64,000 nucleotides of DNA, taken from contig CAIRYK010000069.1 of assembly GCA_903882805.1 (NCBI GenBank), forward strand, positions 44,329 to 108,328. Reading direction: 5' to 3'. The notes under the pieces are model-generated. The model was not told where the DNA came from. It ran no database searches and was given only the letters and a program-made list of their open reading frames with translations. The first letter of the stretch is position 1. Each line of letters opens with the position of its first letter. This stretch comes from an uncultured Bacteroidota bacterium (GTDB lineage: Bacteria; Bacteroidota; Bacteroidia; Chitinophagales; Chitinophagaceae). The position numbers were made by a program, and so were the translations under genes. This document shows positions 52,248-62,267 of this stretch, piece by piece.

Positions 52248-53207
52248 TTATATCGCTACCTCGTCGTAAAAACCCATTTTAGCAATCTTATCTATTCTCT
52301 GAGTTATTCTATCATCGGGAGATATACTATTAAGTTCTTTCAGCGATTTTAATAAATATTCTTTAAGTATCTCCGCCATTTTATCAGGGTCTATCTGGGC
52401 GCCGCCAACCGGTTCTGGAATAACATCATCTACCAGTCCAAATCTGCTCATATCTTCAGATGTTAGTTTAAGTTGTTCGGCAGCTCTTTCTTTAAAGTTC
52501 CAGCTACGCCACAATATTGATGAGCATGACTCCGGCGAGATTACTGAATACCAGGTATTTTCAAGCATAGCCACTTTATCGCCAATACCTATACCCAGAG
52601 CTCCGCCCGAAGCGCCTTCACCAATAATTACACAAATAACAGGCACTTTCATATTCACCATTTCGAATAAATTGCGCGCTATGGCTTCTGCCTGCCCGCG
52701 CTCTTCTGCTTCAAGCCCAGGAAAAGCTCCTGGTGTGTCTATGAAAGTTATTATAGGGCGGTTAAATTTCTCTGCCATTTTCATAAGGCGCAACGCCTTA
52801 CGGTATCCCTCAGGATTAGCCATACCGAAATTGCGAAGCTGGCGCATTTTTGTATTTACGCCCTTTTGCTGCCCCAAAACCATTACAGGCATCCCATCCA
52901 GTTCTGCCATTCCGCCTACCATTGCTTTATCGTCTTTCACTTGTCTGTCGCCAAACAACTCAGTGAAATTGCTAAATATCTTATCTACATAATGCAGCGT
53001 ATAAGGTCTTTCCGGATGGCGGCTCAACTGAACTCTCTGCCATGGGGTAAGTTGCGAATATATTTGGGCTCTTGTTTTTTCTATAGCTACCTGTAGTTCG
53101 CTAATAGTACCGGTAACGTCTACCTTATTCTTTGCCGACATATCCTGTAATTTGACTATCTGCAAATGCAGATCTTCAAGTGGTTTTTCGAAATCCAGAA
53201 ATTGCAT
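52248..53207 (-). CDS. accA: Acetyl-CoA carboxylase carboxyltransferase subunit alpha
   Basis: 319 residues from the ATG at 53207 ([14 protein letters not shown]); an extension to 53228 is unlikely. Carboxyltransferase markers include [25 protein letters not shown]-type [15 protein letters not shown] and [15 protein letters not shown]. With AccD it transfers carboxyl from biotin to acetyl-CoA in fatty acid synthesis. A consensus -7 element (TACTTTTG, minus strand, 53226-53233) lies 18 nt upstream. Confidence 0.97.
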   Translation of the reverse strand: MQFLDFEKPLEDLHLQIVKLQDMSAKNKVDVTGTISELQVAIEKTRAQIYSQLTPWQRVQLSRHPERPYTLHYVDKIFSNFTELFGDRQVKDDKAMVGGMAELDGMPVMVLGQQKGVNTKMRQLRNFGMANPEGYRKALRLMKMAEKFNRPIITFIDTPGAFPGLEAEERGQAEAIARNLFEMVNMKVPVICVIIGEGASGGALGIGIGDKVAMLENTWYSVISPESCSSILWRSWNFKERAAEQLKLTSEDMSRFGLVDDVIPEPVGGAQIDPDKMAEILKEYLLKSLKELNSISPDDRITQRIDKIAKMGFYDEVAI

Positions 53208-53336
53208 ATTGTTTGTTTGGAAAAGCAAAAGTAACGATAATAACTACAAAACTATGCCCATACGCCAATAGGCGGAATAATGATTGTTTATGAATACGGC
53301 ATTTACCACTACTATGCAATGGCTTAAATAGCCAAA

Positions 53337-54632
53337 CTAATACTTGTTGACTATACTATCCATTTTTCGTTCCGTTAGTTCTATCTCTTTTTTTGTAGGC
53401 GATAGAATTAGTCGCAGAGTTGTGTCATTGGTAAAATAGCTAATTGCCCAGTTTATGAATATCAGCAGTTTATTCTTAACGCTTAAAATCAGCATAAGAT
53501 GCAAAAACATCCATGTCAACCATGCTAATCGACCCTGAAAACTAAAGAAAGGTAAATCAACTACCGCTTTATGTTTGCCCACAGTAGCCATAGTACCCGG
53601 ATTTTTATACTTAAACGAAGCTAATGGCTTATTGTTCAGTAAATTATCAAAATTTGAAGCCAACGTTTTCGCCTGGTTATTGGCAACATTAGCTAACTGT
53701 GGATGTCCTTTAGGAAATTGTTCAGTCTCCATATAAGAAATATCACCTATAGCAAATACATTCTCCAAACCCTTAATGCGATTACTGGTATCTACAACTA
53801 TCCTATTGCCTCTTGTTATCGCCTCTTTTGGTATGCCAGCCGGAACATTACCCATAATTCCTGCTGTCCAGATCATAATACTTGTTCTAATTTCCCTTCC
53901 ATCCTTCAGCCGAAGTGTACTACCATTGTAATCATCTACCACAGAATTTAGCAGAATATTCACGCCCATCTGCTCGAGATATTGTTGCGACATTCTTTGC
54001 GATCCCTCGCTCATGTTTTGCAGTGTGTGTTGCAAACCCTCAATGAGGTATATTTTTAATGCTGAAAAATCAGTGTCGGGATAGTCTTTAGGTAGAATGT
54101 TCTTCTTCAATTCTGCAAGCGATCCGGCAAGTTCCACACCTGTAGGTCCGCCCCCCACAACCACTATATTCATTAATTCCTCAAGCTTTTCTGTAGGGGC
54201 GCTAAGCGCATCTTCAAAATTTAATAAAATCTTGTTGCGCAATGCTAAAGCCTCATTTGTCGACTTCATAGGGTAGGCAAACTGCTCAAAATTTTTGTTG
54301 CCAAAATAATTAGAGGTACATCCTGTAGCTATTACAAGGTAATCATAATTAAAGTCGCCGCTGTCTGTATGAACCACGTTATCAATGGTATTTACTTTTT
54401 CTACTTTAGCTACTCTTACATGCAGGTTAGGTTCGCCCTGAAAAACCTTCCGCAAAGGAAAAGATACAGACGACGGCTCAAGACGCCCCGTGGCTACCTG
54501 ATAGAGTAGCGGTTGAAATTGATGAAAATTATATTGATCAATTAAAACTGTGTCGAGATTTTTATTCTTAATTCGTCGAGCCAATTGCAAGCCTGCAAAC
54601 CCGGCGCCAAGTATTACTACTTTTTTGCGCAT
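53337..54632 (-). CDS. ndh: Type II NADH dehydrogenase (NAD(P)/FAD-dependent oxidoreductase)
   Basis: 431 residues. The FAD-binding GAGFAG lies at 9-14 and the NADH-binding VVGGGPTG near 157. VFAIGDISYM and the C-terminal membrane-associated helix region (FLHLMLILSVKNKLLIFINW) complete the NDH-2 layout. It oxidises NADH and reduces quinone at the inner membrane without pumping protons. A -7 element (TACTTTTG, minus strand, 54657-54664) lies 24 nt before the ATG. Confidence 0.93.
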   Translation of the reverse strand: MRKKVVILGAGFAGLQLARRIKNKNLDTVLIDQYNFHQFQPLLYQVATGRLEPSSVSFPLRKVFQGEPNLHVRVAKVEKVNTIDNVVHTDSGDFNYDYLVIATGCTSNYFGNKNFEQFAYPMKSTNEALALRNKILLNFEDALSAPTEKLEELMNIVVVGGGPTGVELAGSLAELKKNILPKDYPDTDFSALKIYLIEGLQHTLQNMSEGSQRMSQQYLEQMGVNILLNSVVDDYNGSTLRLKDGREIRTSIMIWTAGIMGNVPAGIPKEAITRGNRIVVDTSNRIKGLENVFAIGDISYMETEQFPKGHPQLANVANNQAKTLASNFDNLLNNKPLASFKYKNPGTMATVGKHKAVVDLPFFSFQGRLAWLTWMFLHLMLILSVKNKLLIFINWAISYFTNDTTLRLILSPTKKEIELTERKMDSIVNKY

Positions 54633-54762
54633 AAACGAGGAGTGATTAATAAGTTACAAAAGTACGACTACTCAACCAACTTGATTATAGATATACGCCA
54701 TACCGAGTTATCAAAAAACGCCAGTTGCCACTAAAATATACGACCTTCAACCTTTTCGCATT

Positions 54763-54793
54763 TTTGCCTTTTGGCGCACACTGCTTACCTTTA
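54763..54793 (+). promoter_or_regulatory. folK promoter, -33/-7 pair 4 nt before ATG
   Basis: TTTG (54763-54766), 19-nt spacer, TACCTTTA (54786-54793), then TGCT and the folK ATG at 54798. Both elements and the spacing fit. The start site would fall at or next to the ATG. Confidence 0.65.
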
Positions 54794-54797
54794 TGCT

Positions 54798-55280
54798 ATG
54801 CAAGCAACTTTTATATCGCTGGGCAGTAATGAAGGCGACCGGCTTCATTGGTTCGAAAAAGCATGTAATCTTATAACTAACAGGTTTGGAACAATTGTCA
54901 ATAGTTCATCGGTTTATGAAACAGCTGCTTGGGGCAATATAAATCAGCCGGATTTTCTAAATAAAGTAATACTTGTTCATACCCAATTAAGTCCTGAAGA
55001 TGCTATAGCCACATTACTAGATATAGAAGTTGTATTGGGTAGAAAACGCGCTTTGAAATGGGGGCAGCGCACTATAGATTTAGACATATTGTTTTATGGC
55101 GATCTGGTAATAAATACCCCGAATTTAACGGTACCGCATCCCTTTATAGAACAACGCAGGTTTACACTAATGCCACTTGCCGAAATAGCGCCGGAATATA
55201 TACATCCAGTATTAGGAACAACAATTCTGGAATTATTGCAAAACTGCGCTGATACGCTGCCGGTAAAAAAATACGCATAA
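54798..55280 (+). CDS. folK: 2-amino-4-hydroxy-6-hydroxymethyldihydropteridine pyrophosphokinase
   Basis: 160 residues from the ATG at 54798; an upstream start at 54771 would overlap the promoter. HPPK motifs: FISLGSNEGDR at the start, GRKRALKWGQRTIDLDILFY and VPHPFIEQRRFTLMPLAEIAP. It pyrophosphorylates the pterin in folate synthesis. Cytoplasmic. The downstream 259 bp before recQ carry no clear feature. Confidence 0.97.
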   Translation: MQATFISLGSNEGDRLHWFEKACNLITNRFGTIVNSSSVYETAAWGNINQPDFLNKVILVHTQLSPEDAIATLLDIEVVLGRKRALKWGQRTIDLDILFYGDLVINTPNLTVPHPFIEQRRFTLMPLAEIAPEYIHPVLGTTILELLQNCADTLPVKKYA

Positions 55281-55539
55281 TATTAAGTAGCGTAATTATC
55301 AAGTCGATTGATACAGGGTTAATTTTACATTTTGGCACACAAAAAACAAACCATAAAATTTACTGCAAGTAGGCGCTCAACATTAGGAGCAATTAAATCT
55401 AATTTCTAACAAAATACTTGCATATTTAATGAATTTTATGTACCTTAACTTTCGTAAATTCGCAATCTTAAAAAAATCACCCCTATAGTTAGACGACCTT
55501 GGCGCTGGATGATTGTAACTTTTAGTTAAAAAAATAAGT

Positions 55540-57765
55540 ATGGACGCGGTTAGTAATACTAATGCAAAGATGGATCTGAAAAAAGAATTGCAACACTATT
55601 TTGGTTTCGACGCCTTTAAAGGTGAACAAGAAAAAATCATTACAAGTATACTTTCCGGTAAAGATACTTTCGTGATAATGCCTACCGGAGGCGGAAAATC
55701 TTTATGCTATCAACTCCCAGCATTACTATGCGAAGGGGTTGCAATTATAGTATCACCTCTTATAGCCCTTATGAAAAATCAGGTAGACCTGATTAGAGGT
55801 TATAGCTCAAGAGATAATATTGCACACTTCTTAAACTCAACATTAAGTAAAGCGCAGCAAAAGAAAGTAAAAGCCGACCTGACCGAGGGACGAACAAAAA
55901 TGCTATATGTAGCTCCGGAGACACTTACAAAGCAGGAAAACATATCTTTCTTCTCTGATTTGCACATATCTTTTATAGCTGTAGATGAAGCGCATTGTAT
56001 TTCTGAATGGGGTCACGATTTCCGTCCGGAGTACAGAAAGCTAAGAGATATGATCAATATGATCAATCAGAGCTTACCTATTATAGCGCTAACAGCTACT
56101 GCCACTCCAAAAGTACAAGACGATATTGTAAAAAACCTGAACCTACAAGAGCCAAACATTTTTATTGACTCTTTTAACAGGCCAAATCTGTATTATGAAA
56201 TAGTACCTAAAGGAAGTAAGGAGCAAACACTCAAAAACATGGTTAAGTTTATAAATACCATGAAAGGTAAAAGTGGTATTATATATACCCTCAACCGGAA
56301 AACTACAGAAGAACTGGCAAATACGCTTCAGGCAAACGGAATATCTGCGGTGGCATATCATGCCGGCTTGGAAGGCCCATTGCGATCGCAGCGTCAGGAT
56401 CAGTTTCTGATGGAAAAAGTAGATGTTATTGTCGCTACTATAGCATTTGGTATGGGTATTGACAAGCCTGATGTTAGGTTTGTAATTCACTACAACATTC
56501 CAAAATCGCTCGAAAACTACTATCAGGAAACCGGCAGAGCAGGCAGAGATGGTATGGAGGGTAAGTGTCTTCTACTCTATTCTCATAAAGATGTTCAAAA
56601 ACTGGAGCACCTGATGCGCGATAAGCCGCTTAGCGAGCGCGAAATGGGCGGGCAGTTGATTTCTGAAACGCTGGCATATGTGGAGAGCGGCGTATGTAGA
56701 AGAAAATTATTGTTGCATTATTTTGGCGAAGTGTACAAACCAGATAATTGCGGACATTGCGATAATTGCCTGCATCCAAAAGAAAAACTTGAAGTAAAAG
56801 ATAGCGTAAAAATAACGCTTGATGCAATAATAGAACTGGATGAAAGATTTGGCATAGACTATGTTGTTAATATTATTTTAGGTAGAGCAAATCCTCAAAT
56901 CCATACTTTCCGTCACGATAAGTTGAAGTCGTTTGGAAAAGGTTTGGTAATGCAAATGGATGCCAACTTCTGGAATTCATTGATAAGACAAATGATGCTG
57001 GAAGGCATGATACGTAAAGACATAGAGGAATATGGCCTGCTTAAAATAACAGAGAAAGGACACAAGTTCTTGAAAAAACCATATTCTATTATGGTTGCCT
57101 TGAATCATCAGTACGAAGAAGCTAATGGCGACGATGATGAAGTAGCTAATGGCGGCAGCGGACATGCCACTACCGACCCTGTACTATTTGAAATGCTCAA
57201 AGACTTACGCAAAAGCGTAGCGCGCGAGAAAAATTTACCGCCTTTCGTGATCTTCCTCGAAAACTCGCTGGAAGATATGGCAACTAATTACCCAACTACG
57301 CTTACGGAACTGGAGAAAATACAAGGCGTAAGCAAAGGGAAAGCGCTCAGATATGGTCGTAAATTTGTAGAACTTATAGCAAAATATGTTGAGGAAAATG
57401 ACATTGTGAAGCCAGACGATTTCGTAATGAAAAGCGTGGTGAACAAAAGCGGTATGAAAGTGTTCATTATTCAAAACATAGATAAAAAAATACCGCTCGA
57501 AACAATTGCTAAAAACAAAGGTTTGACATTGCCTGATCTGCTGATAGAAATGGAAACCATTGTAGCAAGCGGCACCAGACTAAATCTTGACTATTGCCTG
57601 GAGCAAGAACTGGATGAGTATGAGCAGGAAGATATCTTCGATTATTTCCGCAACAGCCATGACGACAACATGGATGAAGCATTCGAAGAGTTTAAAGACC
57701 GCGATGTCAGTATTGAACATTTGAAAATGATGAGAATCAAATTTATGAGCGAATACGCAAATTAA
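55540..57765 (+). CDS. recQ: ATP-dependent DNA helicase RecQ
   Basis: 741 residues. Motif I TGGGKS (Lys53), DEAH box 149-152 with the RecQ loop EWGHDFRPEY, motif VI QETGRAGRDG, the RQC zinc site (Cys in GVCRRKL, PDNCGHCDNC), winged helix, and an HRDC domain (ATNYPTTLTELEKIQGVSKG) followed by a C-terminal helical extension. It unwinds DNA 3'-5' in recombination repair. It ends at a strong bidirectional terminator. Confidence 0.97.
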   Translation: MDAVSNTNAKMDLKKELQHYFGFDAFKGEQEKIITSILSGKDTFVIMPTGGGKSLCYQLPALLCEGVAIIVSPLIALMKNQVDLIRGYSSRDNIAHFLNSTLSKAQQKKVKADLTEGRTKMLYVAPETLTKQENISFFSDLHISFIAVDEAHCISEWGHDFRPEYRKLRDMINMINQSLPIIALTATATPKVQDDIVKNLNLQEPNIFIDSFNRPNLYYEIVPKGSKEQTLKNMVKFINTMKGKSGIIYTLNRKTTEELANTLQANGISAVAYHAGLEGPLRSQRQDQFLMEKVDVIVATIAFGMGIDKPDVRFVIHYNIPKSLENYYQETGRAGRDGMEGKCLLLYSHKDVQKLEHLMRDKPLSEREMGGQLISETLAYVESGVCRRKLLLHYFGEVYKPDNCGHCDNCLHPKEKLEVKDSVKITLDAIIELDERFGIDYVVNIILGRANPQIHTFRHDKLKSFGKGLVMQMDANFWNSLIRQMMLEGMIRKDIEEYGLLKITEKGHKFLKKPYSIMVALNHQYEEANGDDDEVANGGSGHATTDPVLFEMLKDLRKSVAREKNLPPFVIFLENSLEDMATNYPTTLTELEKIQGVSKGKALRYGRKFVELIAKYVEENDIVKPDDFVMKSVVNKSGMKVFIIQNIDKKIPLETIAKNKGLTLPDLLIEMETIVASGTRLNLDYCLEQELDEYEQEDIFDYFRNSHDDNMDEAFEEFKDRDVSIEHLKMMRIKFMSEYAN

Positions 57766-57783
57766 TATATCTCAAACACCCAT

Positions 57784-57832
57784 ATTGATTAACAATAAAG
57801 CCTCCGTATAGGAGGCTTTATTGTTAATCAAT
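57784..57832. terminator. Bidirectional terminator with 22-bp perfect arms
   Basis: Arms at 57784-57805 and 57811-57832 are perfectly complementary around a 5-nt loop, with an aaagcctcc/ggaggcttt core. It serves recQ and the convergent pyrD gene and has the same arm and loop lengths as the rimO terminator. Confidence 0.95.
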
Positions 57833-57847
57833 AATATAAAAAACGGC

Positions 57848-58867
57848 CTATAAACCCTTGCATATCGCGCTGGCTATACCCGGACCTTCGTATATAAAGC
57901 CCGTATACACCTGTACTAACGATGCGCCAGCATCAAGTTTTTCTTTTGCATCAGCAGCGGTAAAAATGCCTCCTGAAGCAATAATTGGTATAGTTCCGTT
58001 GCTTTTCTTGTGGATGTAGCTTACAACTTCTGTAGCTCTTTTGCGTACAGGAGCGCCGCTAAGGCCGCCTGCGCCTATCTTGGCTACCTCGTCAGAAGGT
58101 GTACGCAAATCAGCACGACTGATTGTGGTATTGGTAGCTACTATTCCATCAAGCTGTGTATCTGCTACTATACCTACAATGTCGTCAAGTTGCTCGTTAG
58201 TTAAGTCAGGAGCAATTTTAAGTAATATCGGTTTGGGCTTAGACTGTTTTTTATTAAGCTCCTTGAGTCTTAACAATAATTGAGTAAGCGGCTCTTTGTC
58301 TTGCAAAGCGCGGAGACCGGGAGTATTGGGACTACTTACATTTACCACAAAATAATCTACATGGCTATGGAGCTTTAAAAACGACTTTTCGTAATCGTCT
58401 GTTGCATTTTCGTTAGGGGTGTCTTTATTCTTACCAATATTACCGCCAATAATAATGCGTTCTTTCCTTCTGCGGAGTCTTTCAGCCGCCATTGAAGCGC
58501 CGTCGTTGTTGAAACCCATACGATTGATCAATGCCTTATCGGCTGGCAGGCGAAACAATCGAGGTTTGGGGTTTCCCGGCTGGCCTACAGGCGTAATGGT
58601 GCCAATCTCTATAAATCCGAAACCCAAACAAGCTAATGAGTCTGTGAATTTGGCATCTTTATCAAAACCAGCAGCCAGCCCTACCGGATTAGGAAATGTG
58701 ATACCCCACAAGGTGCGTTCCAGCGATTTGCTTTTTTTTACAAACAATGCTTTTAGGATTGCTCTTACCGGCCAAACAGCATATGCAAAGTTGAGTAGTT
58801 TCATTACTTTATAATGGACAGTTTCAGCATCTACAGTAAAGAGTATTTTGCGAATGATTTTATACAT
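57848..58867 (-). CDS. pyrD: Quinone-dependent dihydroorotate dehydrogenase (class 2)
   Basis: 339 residues. The N-terminal helical membrane-association region ([20 protein letters not shown]) is followed by the FMN barrel: [33 protein letters not shown] (with catalytic Ser) and [21 protein letters not shown]. It oxidises dihydroorotate to orotate in pyrimidine synthesis and passes electrons to quinone. A -7 element (TATCTTTG, minus strand, 58924-58931) lies 56 nt upstream. Confidence 0.97.
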   Translation of the reverse strand: MYKIIRKILFTVDAETVHYKVMKLLNFAYAVWPVRAILKALFVKKSKSLERTLWGITFPNPVGLAAGFDKDAKFTDSLACLGFGFIEIGTITPVGQPGNPKPRLFRLPADKALINRMGFNNDGASMAAERLRRRKERIIIGGNIGKNKDTPNENATDDYEKSFLKLHSHVDYFVVNVSSPNTPGLRALQDKEPLTQLLLRLKELNKKQSKPKPILLKIAPDLTNEQLDDIVGIVADTQLDGIVATNTTISRADLRTPSDEVAKIGAGGLSGAPVRKRATEVVSYIHKKSNGTIPIIASGGIFTAADAKEKLDAGASLVQVYTGFIYEGPGIASAICKGL

Positions 58868-59059
58868 GAATGAGTTTTACAAATACATAGATCAGCTTCA
58901 GGAAAAGCAGATAATTATTGGTGCAAAGATACTTTTTGAACTTCATTGAAGCTTCATATTTATAATCGATTCGCAAAAGTTCGATTAACTAACATCAGGG
59001 TATAAACAAACCGGTAATATTTAACAAAATATAGCCACCTATAAAAGAAGCTAAAAATG

Positions 59060-59067
59060 TACTTTAG
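59060..59067 (+). promoter_or_regulatory. -7 element 4 nt before ATG (predicted leaderless gene)
   Basis: TACTTTAG is followed by CACA and the ATG at 59072. Because it overlaps the upstream ATG at 59057, it argues that translation starts at 59072. Confidence 0.5.
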
Positions 59068-59071
59068 CACA

Positions 59072-59782
59072 ATGATGCCTGTTCGTTATTTTGTCCTTCT
59101 TTCTTTTCTTAGCTATTTCTGTATTTGTGCAAAGGCGCAAACTATTAGGGGAGAAGTGCTGGATATGGATACAAAGCAAGCAATAGCAAACGTTATTATC
59201 GAGAATGTGTACACTTCGCTCGACGTAACCAGTAACACAGATGGGTCATTCAATATTGCGGCACTAGGCGGGCAATTACTTGAATTCAAGATGAAAGGTT
59301 ATAAAACAGCAAGAGTCAGAATTCCACAAGGATATATTCCTTCTTTCTTCCGAATAATTATAAAAAAAGGCATAAGCGACGTCAGAGATATGTCGGTAGC
59401 TGAAAATAGTAGATACGATTACAAAGCCGATAGTATTCGATACCACGATTTTTTCAGGCACGAACTTGAGTTCCCAAAAATGTCGTCGATGGATATGATG
59501 GCCTCACCATTTTCAGCATTAAGTGCAAAAAACAGAGCAATTTGGCAGTTTCAGGAAGATTATGCTGTTTTCGAACGCGAAAAATATGTAGATCGTACGT
59601 TTAATGCTGACCTTGTTACGAAATTCACTGGCCTTACTGGCGATAGTCTTAAGTATTTTATGCGTAGGTTCAGACCCGATTATGAACAGCTTAGAACTAT
59701 GAACGATTACGCGTTCTTTACATTCATAAAGAAAAGCGCTTACAATTACCGCAATTCGGGAGCGGGTAGGGGAGCTCAGTAA
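59072..59782 (+). CDS. Secreted protein with carboxypeptidase-regulatory-like (CarbopepD_reg) domain
   Basis: 236 residues from the ATG at 59072 (another lies at 59057 but overlaps the -7 element). The signal peptide ends near CAKAQ. A CarbopepD_reg_2-type beta-sandwich follows (IRGEVLDMDTKQAIANVIIE, SNTDGSFNIAALGG, MKGYKTARVRIP), then a helical region with no known family. In Bacteroidota such proteins are envelope proteins of unknown role. Confidence 0.9.
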   Translation: MMPVRYFVLLSFLSYFCICAKAQTIRGEVLDMDTKQAIANVIIENVYTSLDVTSNTDGSFNIAALGGQLLEFKMKGYKTARVRIPQGYIPSFFRIIIKKGISDVRDMSVAENSRYDYKADSIRYHDFFRHELEFPKMSSMDMMASPFSALSAKNRAIWQFQEDYAVFEREKYVDRTFNADLVTKFTGLTGDSLKYFMRRFRPDYEQLRTMNDYAFFTFIKKSAYNYRNSGAGRGAQ

Positions 59783-59866
59783 TCTAAGCTACAACAGTAA
59801 ATTAGCAACCTTTTATGACCCTCCGGCAACTAAAATATACAAGGTATTGAGTACAGTATTGTAAAA

Positions 59867-60160
59867 TCACTTAAGCTTAAAAAAGGTATTAGTATCGAAC
59901 GTTCTAACCTTCTCTTTAGTAAACAATAAATACTGCTGATAAATAACGTCAAACAAATCTTCGACCAAGCTAAAATTGAGTAACTGATTAGAAATTCCGT
60001 AAATGTTTGATTCATAATCAAAATAGGCAACAGCCTTTTCGGGTTGCAACATAAGGTGTTTGCCATTGCATATAGTATACTCTTTTACCAGCATTTTAAT
60101 ATCTCCCAAAAGAAATAGATACCCTCCATCTTCTGCTTTTCTGATCCTAAAATGGTACAT
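59867..60160 (-). CDS. Hypothetical protein
   Basis: 97 residues starting MYHFRIRKAEDGGYLFLLGD, soluble, with no signal or membrane segment. I do not recognise it. A shorter alternative frame covering part of the region lacks comparable sequence character. Isolated between an envelope protein gene and a feature-poor gap. Confidence 0.6.
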   Translation of the reverse strand: MYHFRIRKAEDGGYLFLLGDIKMLVKEYTICNGKHLMLQPEKAVAYFDYESNIYGISNQLLNFSLVEDLFDVIYQQYLLFTKEKVRTFDTNTFFKLK

Positions 60161-60463
60161 ATTTTTCTATTTCATTACCCTGTTGCAAAAACCTTGCTAA
60201 TAGAATTGATGAAATGAAATAAATGAGCGCCAACCTAAGAAAAAACTATTAACTACAATTAATCAACACACAATACATTGAAATTCAAACATTTAGAACA
60301 AACGCTACAACTTAACAGAATAAATAGCCACCAAACTGCAACTATATTACTTCATAGCAGAAAAATAAGCAGAACATAAAAACGGGGAAATTTTTACACA
60401 CTTAGTACAACAAACCACAAATACATACAACCCTACTATCTGCATTATTTGACTAAGTAAAAA
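60161..60463. other. Feature-poor A/T-rich intergenic region
   Basis: About 300 bp, A-rich, with stops in all frames. I see no terminator, promoter pair, repeat or RNA structure here. Confidence 0.7.
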
Positions 60464-60994
60464 TCAAAGACGCCTTTGGCGATATTGCTTATATATTTTT
60501 ATGGCGCTCATTAGCAATAATACAAAAAGCAGTAATCCTAAAACACCGTACACAAGGCTTATACCTTGCTTAACCACAGCAAGCATTACTATAGAAATAA
60601 GGAATATTGTAGCTACTTCATTCCAAATCCGAAGTTTACCCGACGAATACTTGAATATACCTGCAATTTGCTGTTTATACAACCTATGCAAGGTAAAATG
60701 ATAGGCATACAAGCCAACAACAAAACACAGTTTTATCATTAGCCAGGTATCCATACCGCCATACAAATACCACATCCATGGTCCAAAGATGATTGTCAGT
60801 ACCGCTGAAGGCCAGGTAATTCCTAGCCACAAACGCTTGATCATAATATTGAACTGACGTTGCAATATTTCTTTTTCAACCTCACTTTTATCGTTTGCTT
60901 CGGTATTATAAATATAGAGACGAACAATGTAGAACATGCCGCTAAACCAAGTAACTATAAATATAATATGAAGCACTTTAACGTATAGTATCAT
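60464..60994 (-). CDS. hemJ: Protoporphyrinogen oxidase HemJ (CopD-like)
   Basis: 176 residues with four to five transmembrane helices. HemJ features: KVLHIIFIVTWFSGMFYIVR at the start with the heme-ligand His, and WLMIKLCFVVGLYAYHFTLH. It oxidises protoporphyrinogen IX in the inner membrane. It lies 40 nt downstream of hemH on the same strand, so the last two steps of heme synthesis are encoded together, which supports HemJ over a copper transporter. Confidence 0.92.
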   Translation of the reverse strand: MILYVKVLHIIFIVTWFSGMFYIVRLYIYNTEANDKSEVEKEILQRQFNIMIKRLWLGITWPSAVLTIIFGPWMWYLYGGMDTWLMIKLCFVVGLYAYHFTLHRLYKQQIAGIFKYSSGKLRIWNEVATIFLISIVMLAVVKQGISLVYGVLGLLLFVLLLMSAIKIYKQYRQRRL

Positions 60995-61034
60995 ACCGTT
61001 GCATTTTACTCATTAAAAAACGACTTCATTCTGC

Positions 61035-62075
61035 TTATACAGACCTAACATACTCACTATCGTCGACCAATGTCTTTACAGCCTTTACCCAAGATGGATG
61101 TATATTCATACAAGGAATAAATGTGAAAGTTTCGCCGCCGGCCTCAAGAAAATTTTCTTTTTCTCTGATTGCAATTTCTTCAAGTGTTTCCAAACAGTCG
61201 CTAACAAATGATGGACAAACTACCATGAGGTTTTTAACGCCTTCCTTAGGGAGTTGCTCCATTCTGGCAGTTGTCGCTGGTTTTAACCATTCTGACCTGC
61301 CAAGTTTAGATTGAAATGCAATACTGTATTTATCTTTGCTTATCCCCAAGCGCTCCGCAACAAGGCGCGTTGTGACCAGACATTGGTGTTTATAACAATA
61401 TTCATGCGCGGGGCTGTCTACTTCGCAGCAATTGGCTTTTGCCAGACAATGACTACCTGTTACATCACTCTTCTGAATATGTCGTTCTGGTATGCTGTGG
61501 TAACTAAAGAGTAAATGGCTCTTAGTTTGTAAACACGGACGCATAACATCAGCTAAAGCGCTTATGTATGCCGGATGATTATAAAATGGCTTAACCACCT
61601 TTATTGCAAATTTATAGCCGCCTGCCGTGTGCACTGTTTTAGCATGTTCTACTGCAGTTTCATAACTCGACATAGCATAATGGGGGTAGAGCGGCAAAAG
61701 AATAACCTCATCCAGATCAGGATGTTTTGCTACTATTTGGTCATAAGCGTATTTCATCGTTGGTTTACCATAGCGCATAGCTATTTCAACAGGTTCATCA
61801 ACAATTTTTCCCAACTCGTTTTTCAGGCTTTTTGTTATTGCCACAAGCGGAGAGCCTTCTTCTGTCCATATGGAACTGTAAGCTTCAGCCGACTTCGGGG
61901 CTCTAAAAGGTGTAATAATACCTTTTACAAGCAAAGTGCGAATAATAAAAGGTGAATCGATAACGCGTTCATCCATTAAAAACTCTTGCAGATAGCTTCT
62001 TACATCTTTAACCTTTGTAGAATCGGGCGAACCCAGATTCATTAGTATTATTCCGCGCTTTTTACCTGTTTGCAT
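61035..62075 (-). CDS. hemH: Ferrochelatase
   Basis: 346 residues. It inserts Fe2+ into protoporphyrin IX. The catalytic His193 is in LLFSYHSIPERH and the conserved Glu is in SDCLETLEEI. A Cys-rich insertion (GSHCLAKANCCEVD, EYCYKHQC) might bind a metal or cluster, but such cysteines are not proven ligands. It starts IILMNLGSPDS as expected and forms an operon with hemJ. Confidence 0.97.
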   Translation of the reverse strand: MQTGKKRGIILMNLGSPDSTKVKDVRSYLQEFLMDERVIDSPFIIRTLLVKGIITPFRAPKSAEAYSSIWTEEGSPLVAITKSLKNELGKIVDEPVEIAMRYGKPTMKYAYDQIVAKHPDLDEVILLPLYPHYAMSSYETAVEHAKTVHTAGGYKFAIKVVKPFYNHPAYISALADVMRPCLQTKSHLLFSYHSIPERHIQKSDVTGSHCLAKANCCEVDSPAHEYCYKHQCLVTTRLVAERLGISKDKYSIAFQSKLGRSEWLKPATTARMEQLPKEGVKNLMVVCPSFVSDCLETLEEIAIREKENFLEAGGETFTFIPCMNIHPSWVKAVKTLVDDSEYVRSV

Positions 62076-62246
62076 TTATGCTGGCCCTATTTAATTAACC
62101 TCTGTTTAAAATAAAATTGCAAAGAAACGCAACTTAGCCGCTACGTACTGAACTGCTTATCTAAAATGACGACACAATGACACGGCTAACAGTATCGCTT
62201 CTACTACATTACATCTAGCTTATTAACATTATCCAATCTTTTTAGC

Positions 62247-62254
62247 TACTTTTG
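62247..62254 (+). promoter_or_regulatory. Consensus -7 element for the gene at 62268
   Basis: TACTTTTG matches TAnnTTTG exactly and lies 13 nt before the ATG. No well-spaced TTTG is seen upstream. Confidence 0.5.
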
Positions 62255-62267
62255 ATATACGTACCTA

